From: Sterolibacterium sp.
Lineage (GTDB): Bacteria; Pseudomonadota; Gammaproteobacteria; Burkholderiales; Rhodocyclaceae
Assembly: GCA_028713555.1 (NCBI GenBank)
Contig: JAQTOA010000001.1
Coordinates: forward strand, 124,001 to 188,000
Direction of reading: 5' to 3'
Length of the DNA: 64,000 nt
Shown piece after piece: positions 20,660 to 29,551 of this stretch (the first letter of the stretch is position 1; each line of letters opens with the position of its first letter). Below the pieces are notes generated by a model. The model was not told where the DNA came from. It ran no database searches and saw only the letters and a list, made by a program, of their open reading frames with translations. A program made the position numbers and the translations under genes.

Positions 20660-22689
20660 AGGAATACCAGCAGCGTCACGAAAGAGAATTTCAGGTAGGT
20701 ATGGATGTTGCCAGTCTGGATAAAGCCAATTTTGTTGGCTGCGGCGAGTACCATGCGTCCGATCGGAACGTAGCACTTGAGCCACGACCAGTCGTATGTG
20801 TGCAAACTGTAATTCAGGTTCGTTACGCGCGGGATCAGCCCCGCGCTGGCGAGCGTGTCGACGCGCTCCTCGATCTTCCATACGCCGCCGAAAACGCGCC
20901 GGATCGGTTGACTGAACGCGGTCGAGGTGTACTGCATACGCTGTGTGAGTTGGCCGAAACCGCAGTCCCAAGCGTAAACTCTACGCGCCGGAGCGGTGCC
21001 GCGCTTGAGGAACAGGTAGCCAAGACCGAATACTACGACCATGGCGGCCACGACGAACGGGGCAGAGTACGAAGCCACCTGGGGCGAAACCGGGGTCAGC
21101 CACAACCAGCCCTGGGCGGTGGCCGAGGGTAGTGCCTCGTGTACCAGCAGTTGCGTGATGGGCCCCATGGCTTCGATCACCGTGGTCGGGAACACACCGA
21201 GCAGCAGGCACAGCGTCGCCAGCAGCCCCATCCCGCCCAGCATGCCGACCGGTACTTCGCGGGCGCGGGCGACACGGCGCGTGCGCGGCTTGCCGAGGAA
21301 GGCAATGCCGAAGGCCTTGACGAAGCAGGCAGCGGCAAGCGCCCCGGTGAGCGCCAGCAGCGCTGCGGCAATTGGCATCATGGTGCGCAGCAGACCGTTT
21401 TCCAGTGCGGGCGCCTGCAACGCCGTCTGGAAGGTCAGCCACTCCGAAACGAAGCCGTTGAAAGGTGGCAGCGCCGAAATTGCGACACTGCCGAGCAGAA
21501 ACAGGAACGCAGTGACCGGCATGCGATGAATCAGTCCGCCCATGTGATCGAGGTCGCGTTCATGCGTTCGATAGAGCACGGCGCCAGCGCCGAGAAACAG
21601 CAGTCCCTTGAATAGGGCATGGTTGATGGTGTGATAGAGCGCCGCCACCAAACCGAGGGTACCGAGCATCTTGTGCCCGCTACCGAGAAAAATCATCGAC
21701 ATGCCGAGGCCCATCAGGATGATGCCGATGTTCTCGACCGAATGGTAAGCCAACAGGCGCTTGAGATCGTGCTGCATCAGCGCGTACAGCACACCGAGCA
21801 GGGACGAGGCGGTGCCGATGATCAGCACCACCATCCCCCATTCCCAGCGCACGTCGCCGATCAGGTCAAAACTCACCCGCACGATGCCGTAAATGCCCAT
21901 CTTGATCATGGCCCCGCTCATCATCGCCGAGATGTGCGATGGGGCAACCGGGTGGGCATCCGGCAGCCAGACATGCAGCGGCACCATGCCCGCCTTGGTG
22001 CCGAAGCCAAGGAAGGCGCAGGCAAAGCTGAGCGTCGCCCACAGCGGTGTCAGCTTGGCCGCGCGCATCTGGTCAAAGGTGAGACCGCCGCCAAAGGCGG
22101 CGAGTACTCCGAAGGAAAGCAGGATCACCAGGGCGCCGACGTGGGCGAGCAACAGGTAGAGGAAGGCAGCCTGGCGATTGGCGGCATGCTGGTGCTGATA
22201 CACCACCAGAAAATATCCGCAAAGCGACATCATTTCCCAGAAGATCATGAATACCAAGGCGTCGTCGGCGAGCAGCATCAGCTGCATGCCGAGGACGAAC
22301 AACGCGGTAAACACGCCGAGCGGGGGCAGCGGCTGGGCCGCCGGACCGCGCGCGAACTCGCGCGTGTAACTGGGGCCATACAAAGAAATCGCGACTGCCA
22401 GCGTGCCGAGCAGCACCAGGAAAAAGCCCGACAGGGGGTCGATCCGTAAATGCCAGTCGAGCCAAGGCAGGCCTAGCGCGAAGTGGTCGGTGACGGTCAG
22501 CTTGGCGAGCAGAGTCCAGCCGCCGGCGGCGATGCTGGCTGCGCCGGAGAAGAACAGGAAAAAGAATGAGCCGAAATGCAGGAAGCCCGGGCGGCTGCGC
22601 ACAGCAAGCAGAGAAACGGCGCCCGACAGCAAGGTGCAAAGTACTGCAGCGTAAGCAAAGAGTAACGGGGTTCCAAACGTCGCGCTCAT
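20644..22689 (-). CDS. HyfB/NuoL-like antiporter-family subunit (cluster 1)
   Basis: KAGMVPLHVWLPDAHPVAPSHISAMMSGAMIKMGIYGIVR, LLAYHSVENIGIILMGLG, LPPFNGFVSEWLTFQ. Confidence 0.9.
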   Translation of the reverse strand: MSATFGTPLLFAYAAVLCTLLSGAVSLLAVRSRPGFLHFGSFFFLFFSGAASIAAGGWTLLAKLTVTDHFALGLPWLDWHLRIDPLSGFFLVLLGTLAVAISLYGPSYTREFARGPAAQPLPPLGVFTALFVLGMQLMLLADDALVFMIFWEMMSLCGYFLVVYQHQHAANRQAAFLYLLLAHVGALVILLSFGVLAAFGGGLTFDQMRAAKLTPLWATLSFACAFLGFGTKAGMVPLHVWLPDAHPVAPSHISAMMSGAMIKMGIYGIVRVSFDLIGDVRWEWGMVVLIIGTASSLLGVLYALMQHDLKRLLAYHSVENIGIILMGLGMSMIFLGSGHKMLGTLGLVAALYHTINHALFKGLLFLGAGAVLYRTHERDLDHMGGLIHRMPVTAFLFLLGSVAISALPPFNGFVSEWLTFQTALQAPALENGLLRTMMPIAAALLALTGALAAACFVKAFGIAFLGKPRTRRVARAREVPVGMLGGMGLLATLCLLLGVFPTTVIEAMGPITQLLVHEALPSATAQGWLWLTPVSPQVASYSAPFVVAAMVVVFGLGYLFLKRGTAPARRVYAWDCGFGQLTQRMQYTSTAFSQPIRRVFGGVWKIEERVDTLASAGLIPRVTNLNYSLHTYDWSWLKCYVPIGRMVLAAANKIGFIQTGNIHTYLKFSFVTLLVFLWIVS

Positions 22690-22994
22690 CGCGAGAGTTC
22701 CGACGACAGGAATCTTGGCCTCACTCCCAACCCCCCCATTAAACGCCGACACACAACGCTCCAACCTCCGCGCGATAAACCATCACGCGCTGATTCAACG
22801 GTCCGGGTGCGACAAATCAGGGGTCACCAAGAACGTAGACCGATGAGACTCACCCATCCTGTCGGTTCAATCATGACACTTTCGGGCGGTCTCTACAAGT
22901 TGCCGTGCTGCGAGAACGTTGTGGACGGACAGTGCTTTGTTGCAAGGATCGCCGGACGGTCCACCAAGGCGGGAAAATCCTTTATCATGCGCTG

Positions 22995-23516
22995 ATGGCT
23001 TCCATATCCCGAACGCATGCGGCAAAACCAGACGCCAAAAAACGAAGGCGGTCCACCGATCCGGCAATGGAGGTGCTGCAAAATTTTCGGCTCATCTTCA
23101 AGTCTGTCAAAAAGCATTTCCATTGGGTCGAACAGCAGACTGGCGTGAATGGTGCTCAACTGTGGGCTCTTGCCAACGTTGTCGAGAAACCGGGAATAAA
23201 GGTGACCGAACTCGCCAAAGTCATGGCAATTCACCAATCCACTGTAAGCAATCTTGTCGACAAGCTGGTGAAGCAGAAATTTCTGCGTCGTGAGCGTAGC
23301 GAGGATGACCAACGCATCGTGTGTTTGTTTCCCGAGTTGGGAGGGAAACGCTTAGTCAAGAGCGCGCCCAAGCCCATTCAGGGCGTACTCTCGGATGCGC
23401 TGGGATGCCTGCCTGTGTCTGATTTGGTCCAGTTAAACGCACTCTTGACGAGCGTTGTCCTCAACATGAAAGTTCGTGACGCGACGGGAAAGACAACCCT
23501 ACTTTCCGATATTTGA
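22995..23516 (+). CDS. MarR-family winged-helix transcriptional regulator
   Basis: GVNGAQLWALANVVEKPGIKVTELAKVMAIHQSTVSNLVDKLVKQKFLRRERSEDDQRIVCLFPELGGKRL: wHTH pattern of the MarR family. Confidence 0.85.
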   Translation: MASISRTHAAKPDAKKRRRSTDPAMEVLQNFRLIFKSVKKHFHWVEQQTGVNGAQLWALANVVEKPGIKVTELAKVMAIHQSTVSNLVDKLVKQKFLRRERSEDDQRIVCLFPELGGKRLVKSAPKPIQGVLSDALGCLPVSDLVQLNALLTSVVLNMKVRDATGKTTLLSDI

Positions 23517-23635
23517 CTGGCGCGAAGGCACGCTCAGCGAAACAAGCCGCGAGCGATCGGCTTACCGCGGGTGGCGTTCTTGGAGAAATTCCTTGAGCCC
23601 GAAAAATACTATTGCATAGATACAATTATTCCACT

Positions 23636-23651
23636 ATATTTGTACAAATAT
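23636..23651. promoter_or_regulatory. Perfect 16-bp palindrome ATATTTGTACAAATAT upstream of the pal-like gene, candidate operator
   Basis: Exact self-complementary sequence 22 bp upstream of the start codon at 23674, 120 bp after the MarR gene stop. Confidence 0.55.
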
Positions 23652-23673
23652 TATTCCAGGCGAAAGGTGATTT

Positions 23674-24186
23674 ATGAAAAAGATAGTGTCTCTGGCAGTT
23701 GCTTGTGCAGTCTTGGCCGCATGCTCTTCCACAGTTAAAAAAACCGAAGATACAACGCAGATGCGGCCGGCAGAAGTCGCCAAGCCGGCAACGGTTTCGC
23801 CGGTTCAAGCTGAAAGCGAGACCGCCAAACAGGCTCGCTTGATACAGGAATTGGCGAAAAAGAGCGTCTATTTTGACTATGACCAATTCATCATCAAGCC
23901 ACAATTTCAGGATGTGATTCAGCAGCAAGCCGAGTTCGTCAAGAAGACATCCTCTGACAGTGTGATGCTCCAGGGAAACTGCGATGAGCGGGGAAGCTCG
24001 GAGTACAACTTGGCGCTTGGGCAAAAGCGGGCAGAAGCGGTGAGAAGAGCCATGGTGATCCTCGGCGTCGCCGATGGCCGTCTTGAGGCAATCAGCTTTG
24101 GCAAGGAAAAGCCGCGCGCAGCTTGTCATGAAGAAAGTTGCTGGCAGGAAAATCGGCGCGTAGACTTTGTGCATAAGCTGAAGTAA
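23674..24186 (+). CDS. Pal-like OmpA-domain lipoprotein
   Basis: Lipobox VLAAC; VYFDYDQFIIKP; LQGNCDERGSSEYNLALGQKRAEAVRRAM; RRVDFV peptidoglycan-binding motif. Confidence 0.92.
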   Translation: MKKIVSLAVACAVLAACSSTVKKTEDTTQMRPAEVAKPATVSPVQAESETAKQARLIQELAKKSVYFDYDQFIIKPQFQDVIQQQAEFVKKTSSDSVMLQGNCDERGSSEYNLALGQKRAEAVRRAMVILGVADGRLEAISFGKEKPRAACHEESCWQENRRVDFVHKLK

Positions 24187-24200
24187 GCGCTGGGATCGCC

Positions 24201-24219
24201 TGGGGGAGCGTATCCCCCA
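24201..24219 (+). terminator. Short hairpin after the pal-like gene
   Basis: TGGGGGA-GCGTA-TCCCCCA, 15 nt after the pal stop; weak T-tract. Confidence 0.4.
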
Positions 24220-24420
24220 TTCATTGCTGTCCGCGGCCGATGATGAATGCGATTTACCTTCGGCTGGGGTTGTGCGCGTCAGGTAAAGTCTGGCTTGTCT
24301 GCGAGCAAGGTGCTGGCTGATTGTACTGGCGATGCTGTCTTCGGCAAAAAATGCTTATGGCATTTTCTGGACTGCATCGGTACTGGCGCTCAGCGGGGCG
24401 CGTGGGTAAAATAAGCGCGT

Positions 24421-26481
24421 ATGCCCCTCTCAATTCACGAACTGCTGTCTATAGACTGGCTGATTGCGCTGGTCGTGGCTTGGCTGGTCATCGGTCTGGC
24501 GGGTTTGCTGGCGCCGCGCAACTTGAGTTTCGTCGGCAAGACCTTATATCCGTTGGGCGCACTGGTCGGGTTGGCGGTGGCGCTGGTCGCTTTCCATGCT
24601 CTCGGCGAAACAGCCGAGATTGCCGTGCTGCCGATGGGCCTCCCCGACCTACCTTTCCACTTGCGGCTGGATTCGCTTTCGGCAATTTTCCTGCTGCTGC
24701 TGGGCGCCGCCGCCGCAGGCATCTCCATCTATGCTTCGGGCTACCTGAGAAAAGGCGAAGGCACGGCGCCGGGGCTGCAAAGCTTGCAGTACCATATTTT
24801 TCTTGCCAGCATGGCGCTGGTGCTGCTGGCTGATGATGCCTATGCCTTCATGGTGGCCTGGGAGTCTATGGCGTTGTCATCGTTTTTCCTGGTCACTTCC
24901 GATCATCGCAAGCCTGATATCCGTCGTGCCGGCTATCTCTACCTGCTGATTGCGCACATCGGCGCGATCAGTATCCTGCTCAGCTTTGGCGTGTTGCAAA
25001 GCAGCGCTGGCTTGGGCGCGACGCAGGGCGCGGCCGACTATACCTTTTCCCACATGCGCGCTACCGGCCACGATGCTTTCTGGGCGAGTGCGGCGTTCGG
25101 CCTGGCGCTGTTAGGCTTCGGCGCCAAGGCCGGCCTGTTGCCGCTCCACGTCTGGCTGCCCGAAGCCCACCCGGCGGCACCCTCGCCAGTGTCGGCGATG
25201 ATGAGCGGCGTCATGCTGAAAACCGCGATTTACGGCGTGCTGCGCGTCTCCTTCGACCTGCTGCATCATCCACTGTGGTGGTGGGGCGTCGCGGTGCTGG
25301 CGCTGGGACTGGCCAGCGCGCTGTTTGGCGCCGTTTTCAGCGCCGTGCAAAGCGATATGAAACGGCTGCTGGCGTATTCGTCGATCGAGAATATCGGGCT
25401 GTTGTTCGTCGGCATCGGCTTGGCGCTGACATTTCAGTCTTTCGGCATGCTGACCTTGGCGGCGCTTGCGCTCACCGCCATGCTCTATCATTGCCTGAAC
25501 CACGCGGCATTCAAGAGCCTGCTGTTCTTGTGCACCGGCTCGGTGCTGCATGCGACGCGCGAACGCAGTCTGGGCAAATTGGGTGGCTTGATCCATCCCA
25601 TGCCGTGGGTCGCCTGGCTAGCCCTGCTCGGCGTGATCGCCAGTGCCGGCTTGCCGCCCCTGAACGGCTTTGTCTCCGAATGGCTGCTGCTGCAAGCTTT
25701 CTTGTTCACGCCCAACTTGCCACATAGTTACATCAACATGCTGATTCCGGTGGCCGCCGCCGCCGTGGCGCTGACTGCCGCGTTGGCCGGGTATGTGATG
25801 GTCAAGTTTTTTGCCATCGTCTTCCTCGGTCAGGCACGCGAAGAATCTATTTCTCAGCATGCGCACGATGCCGGCTGGCTGGAACGCGCCGGACTGGTCT
25901 GGCTGGCGGCGCTCTGCGTGCTGCTCGGATTGTTCCCGGTGTTTGTCATCGAAAAGCTTGATTTCGTGACTCGCACCCTGCTCGGTGCAGGCGTGTATGA
26001 GACCGCCGGTGACGCTGCCCATACCCAAAACTGGCTGCTGCTGGCGCCGATCAGCGCCGATCGTGCCAGTTATGAGCCCTTGGTCTTCCTGCTGATGATC
26101 ACTGCCGTGGTGGCGGCCACGTTCTTCATCGTGCGCCGCTTCTGGCACGGCCGTTTGCGCCGCAGCGCCGCCTGGGACTGCGGTTTTCCGTTGCAGACGG
26201 CGCGCATGCAGGACACCGCGGAGGGTTTCAGCCAGCCGCTGCGCCAGGTGTTCGAACCGTTCTATCGGCTGACACGGGATTTACCCACATCTTTCGACAA
26301 GGCGCCGCTTTATCGGGTCGTCGTCGAGGACCACTTCTGGTATTGGTTGTACCTGCCGGTGGCGCGCGCCTCTGAGTTCGGCGCGCGCATGGTGGCTTTC
26401 CTGCAGCAAGGCCGCATCTCGATTTACCTGTTGTACAGCTTCCTCACCTTGGTCGTGCTGCTCTTTCTGGTGCGAGGATAA
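24421..26481 (+). CDS. HyfB/NuoL-like antiporter-family subunit (cluster 2)
   Basis: KAGLLPLHVWLPEAHPAAPSPVSAMMSGVMLKTAIYGVLR, LLAYSSIENIGLLFVGIG, LPPLNGFVSEWLLLQ. Confidence 0.9.
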   Translation: MPLSIHELLSIDWLIALVVAWLVIGLAGLLAPRNLSFVGKTLYPLGALVGLAVALVAFHALGETAEIAVLPMGLPDLPFHLRLDSLSAIFLLLLGAAAAGISIYASGYLRKGEGTAPGLQSLQYHIFLASMALVLLADDAYAFMVAWESMALSSFFLVTSDHRKPDIRRAGYLYLLIAHIGAISILLSFGVLQSSAGLGATQGAADYTFSHMRATGHDAFWASAAFGLALLGFGAKAGLLPLHVWLPEAHPAAPSPVSAMMSGVMLKTAIYGVLRVSFDLLHHPLWWWGVAVLALGLASALFGAVFSAVQSDMKRLLAYSSIENIGLLFVGIGLALTFQSFGMLTLAALALTAMLYHCLNHAAFKSLLFLCTGSVLHATRERSLGKLGGLIHPMPWVAWLALLGVIASAGLPPLNGFVSEWLLLQAFLFTPNLPHSYINMLIPVAAAAVALTAALAGYVMVKFFAIVFLGQAREESISQHAHDAGWLERAGLVWLAALCVLLGLFPVFVIEKLDFVTRTLLGAGVYETAGDAAHTQNWLLLAPISADRASYEPLVFLLMITAVVAATFFIVRRFWHGRLRRSAAWDCGFPLQTARMQDTAEGFSQPLRQVFEPFYRLTRDLPTSFDKAPLYRVVVEDHFWYWLYLPVARASEFGARMVAFLQQGRISIYLLYSFLTLVVLLFLVRG

Positions 26482-26485
26482 GCTG

Positions 26486-27433
26486 ATGAATTCCATCTTG
26501 CTCCAGTTTCTTGAACTTGTCCTGGCGCTGGCTTTGGCGCCAGTCCTGACAGGCTGGGTGAACCAATGCCGCGCCTGGCTGCAAAATCGTTCCGCGCCGC
26601 CGCTCCTGCAGCCCTATTACCAAATCGTCAAGCTGTTCGAGAAGGACGTAGTCCTGGCGCATCACGCGTCGAGTCTGTTTCGTTCCGCCCCCTATTTCAT
26701 CTTCGCCGCCATGGCCCTGGCGGCGACCATCGTGCCGACACTATCCACCGATCTGCCTTTCGGGCCGGCCGCCGACGCCATCGCGCTGGTCGGCATCTTC
26801 GCCCTGGCGCGCGTTTTCATCGCCTTGGCAGGCATGGACATCGGCACTGCTTTTGGCACCCTCGGCGCGCGTCGTGAAATGCTCGTGGGCTTTCTCGCCG
26901 AACCGGCATTGTTGATGGTGTTTTTTACCGCTTCGCTGATCTCGCATTCGACCTCTCTGGCGACCATCGTCGAGACCTTGGCGCATCGCGAGTTGGTCAT
27001 CTACCCGAGCATGGCCTTCGCCGGCGTGGCTTTCACCATGGTATCGCTGGCCGAAAATGCCCGCGTACCGGTGGACAATCCAACCACCCATCTCGAACTC
27101 ACGATGATCCACGAAGCGATGATTCTGGAATATTCCGGTCGTCACCTGGCGTTGATCGAGTGGGCCGCTGCCCTCAAAATGTACGCTTACTCCTGTCTCG
27201 GACTGGCCTTGTTCTTTCCCTGGGGCATCCCGGAAGGCGCGAAATTCGCCAGCCTGGCAATCGGCTTGCCGAGTTTGCTGATCAAACTGGCGATTGGCGG
27301 TTTCCTGCTCGCCCTGATCGAGACGCTCAGCGCCAAGATGCGCATTTTCCGCGCGCCGGAATTCCTCGGCACGGCCTTCATGCTGGCCGTGCTCGGGATG
27401 CTGGTGCATCTGCTGCTGGAGACAGGGAAGTGA
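26486..27433 (+). CDS. HyfC/NuoH-like membrane subunit (cluster 2)
   Basis: ALAGMDIGTAFGTLGARREMLVGFLAEPALL, ENARVPVDNPTTHLELTMIHEAMILEYSGRHLALIEWA. Confidence 0.9.
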   Translation: MNSILLQFLELVLALALAPVLTGWVNQCRAWLQNRSAPPLLQPYYQIVKLFEKDVVLAHHASSLFRSAPYFIFAAMALAATIVPTLSTDLPFGPAADAIALVGIFALARVFIALAGMDIGTAFGTLGARREMLVGFLAEPALLMVFFTASLISHSTSLATIVETLAHRELVIYPSMAFAGVAFTMVSLAENARVPVDNPTTHLELTMIHEAMILEYSGRHLALIEWAAALKMYAYSCLGLALFFPWGIPEGAKFASLAIGLPSLLIKLAIGGFLLALIETLSAKMRIFRAPEFLGTAFMLAVLGMLVHLLLETGK

Positions 27434-28089
27434 ATTCCTACTACGGCCAGATCATCAACCTGCTCGCCGCCGGGCTGCTACTGCTTTCCTTCGCCATGCT
27501 GGGGCAACGGCGCATTCTCTCGCTGATCAATCTGTTCATGGCGCAGGGCGCGGTGCTGTGCGCATCGACCGCCATCGTCGCGTTTGTCACCGGGCAGAAC
27601 CACTTGTACTGGTCAGCGCTGATCACCCTGCTTCTCAAGGTACTGTTGTTGCCGGCGATTTTGCACCGACTGATCCGTCGCCTCAACATCAAATGGGACG
27701 TCGAAACCCTGATCAACATTCCGACCACCATGCTGATCGGCATCGTTCTTGTCATCTTCTCCTTCAATCTGGCGCTGCCGATTTCCGAGCTGGCCGGCAC
27801 CGTCACCCGATCGACGCTGGGGATCGCCATGGCTGCCGTGTTGCTGGCCTTCCTGATGATGATCACGCGCAGCAAGGCGGTGCCCCAGGTGATCGGCTTT
27901 TTGTCGATGGAAAACGGCCTGTTCTTTGCCGCCACCTCGGCCACCTATGGCATGCCGATGGTGGTCGAACTGGGTATCGCGCTCGATGTGCTGGTCGGCA
28001 TGGTGATTCTCGGGGTGTTCTTCTTCCAGATTCGCGAGCGCTTCGATTCGCTCGATATCCGTCATCTCGAACAGTTGAAGGAAGATTGA
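27430..28089 (+). CDS. HyfE-like membrane subunit (cluster 2), GTG start
   Basis: VNSYYGQIINLLAAGLLLL...GFLSMENGLFFAATSATYGMPMVVELGIALDVLVGMVILGVFFF; start overlaps the preceding stop. Confidence 0.88.
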   Translation: MNSYYGQIINLLAAGLLLLSFAMLGQRRILSLINLFMAQGAVLCASTAIVAFVTGQNHLYWSALITLLLKVLLLPAILHRLIRRLNIKWDVETLINIPTTMLIGIVLVIFSFNLALPISELAGTVTRSTLGIAMAAVLLAFLMMITRSKAVPQVIGFLSMENGLFFAATSATYGMPMVVELGIALDVLVGMVILGVFFFQIRERFDSLDIRHLEQLKED

Positions 28090-28095
28090 GGCGGC

Positions 28096-29544
28096 ATGGA
28101 ATTCTTTCTGGTCCTCGGTATCCCTCTGCTCGGCGGCATCGTGCTGGCGCTCATCGGGCATACTCGGCGCGCCGCCGAATACAACGCGCTGTTCAGCCTG
28201 CTGACCTTGATCGCGGCGATCAACCTGACCGTGCACATCGTCAACCATGGTCCGCAATTGTTGTTTCAGGATCAGTTTTTTCTCGATCCGCTGAATGTCT
28301 TTCTGGTCGCGCTGACCGCCTTGGTCGGTTTCACGACTTCGTTGTTCTCGCGTCCCTACATGCGCATCGAACACCACCACGGACGACTTACCGTAGGGCG
28401 ACTACGGCTTTACCACAGCATGTTCCAGATGTTCATGTTCACCATGCTGCTGGCGTTGACCACCAACAACATGGGCATCCTCTGGGTGGCGATGGAGGCG
28501 GCCACGCTGACCACCGTGCTGCTGGTCTCGCTCTATCGCACGACAGCCTCGCTCGAAGCCGCCTGGAAATATTTCATCCTGTGCGGCGTCGGCATCGCCC
28601 AGGCGCTGTTCGGCACGATCCTGTTGTATTTCGCCGCTGAGAAAGTGCTTGGGCATGAAGGCGGCGCGCTATTGTGGACCCACCTGAATGCGGTCAAGGG
28701 AACGCTCGAGCCGACCGTGATGTCTTTGGCGTTCGTCTTCCTGCTGGTCGGCTACGGCACCAAGGTCGGCTTGGTGCCGCTGCATAACTGGCTGCCGGAC
28801 GCCCACGCCGAAGGCCCGACGCCGGTTTCCGCAGTGCTCTCAGGCTTGCTGCTGAACGTCGCGCTGTACGCCGTGGTGCGTTGCAAAGTGCTGGCCGACG
28901 GCGCCTTGCACAGCAACCTTGCGGGTGTCCTGATGATGGGATTCGGCCTGCTGTCGGTGGTGGTCGCCGCTTTCTTTCTGTCGAGGCAGAAGGATATCAA
29001 GCGGATGTTCGCCTATTCCTCGATCGAGCACATGGGCATCGTCACATTCGCCTTCGGCATGGGCGGACCGCTGGCGAGCTTCGGCGGGCTGCTGCACATG
29101 ACGGTGCATAGTCTGACCAAGTCGGCGATCTTCTTCGCGGTCGGCCACGCCACGCAGAAGAGCGGCACGCAGTTGATGGAGCAGATCCGCGGCCTGATCA
29201 AGATCAGCCCGACTGTGGGCTGGGGACTGATGTTGGGGACGTTGGCAATTCTCGGCATGCCGCCGTTCGGCGTCTTCGCCAGCGAATTTCTGATCCTCAC
29301 CACCGCCATGAAGCAGCAGCCCTGGGCTACGCCGTTCCTGCTGATGGCGTTGGGCGTGGCCTTTGCTTCAATCTTCGGCAAGGTGCAGCCGATGGTGTTC
29401 GGCGAGAGTACCTTGCCCAAGCTGCCGCATAAGCCGGCGATGCTGCCGGTGTTCGTCCATCTGGCGCTAGTGCTGATGCTGGGCCTGTGGATCCCACCCT
29501 ACCTGGCCGAGTGGTACCGGCAGGCAGCCAAGTTCATTGGATAG
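28096..29544 (+). CDS. HyfF-like antiporter-family subunit (cluster 2)
   Basis: KVGLVPLHNWLPDAHAEGPTPVSAVLSGLLLNVALYAVVR, AYSSIEHMGIVTFAFGMGGPLASFGGLLHM. Confidence 0.9.
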   Translation: MEFFLVLGIPLLGGIVLALIGHTRRAAEYNALFSLLTLIAAINLTVHIVNHGPQLLFQDQFFLDPLNVFLVALTALVGFTTSLFSRPYMRIEHHHGRLTVGRLRLYHSMFQMFMFTMLLALTTNNMGILWVAMEAATLTTVLLVSLYRTTASLEAAWKYFILCGVGIAQALFGTILLYFAAEKVLGHEGGALLWTHLNAVKGTLEPTVMSLAFVFLLVGYGTKVGLVPLHNWLPDAHAEGPTPVSAVLSGLLLNVALYAVVRCKVLADGALHSNLAGVLMMGFGLLSVVVAAFFLSRQKDIKRMFAYSSIEHMGIVTFAFGMGGPLASFGGLLHMTVHSLTKSAIFFAVGHATQKSGTQLMEQIRGLIKISPTVGWGLMLGTLAILGMPPFGVFASEFLILTTAMKQQPWATPFLLMALGVAFASIFGKVQPMVFGESTLPKLPHKPAMLPVFVHLALVLMLGLWIPPYLAEWYRQAAKFIG

Positions 29545-29551
29545 GCGCTAA

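Noticed and set aside
15373-22689. Functional [NiFe] hydrogenase-4 / formate hydrogenlyase
   Set aside because: The large subunits lack the CxxC pairs for the Ni site, and no HyfH, hyp maturation or fdhF genes are present in the window.
24421-29544. Mrp-type Na+/H+ antiporter or canonical complex I
   Set aside because: NuoB- and NuoCD-like genes exclude Mrp; absence of NuoE/F/G/I/A/J/K genes and the HyfE subunit exclude complex I.
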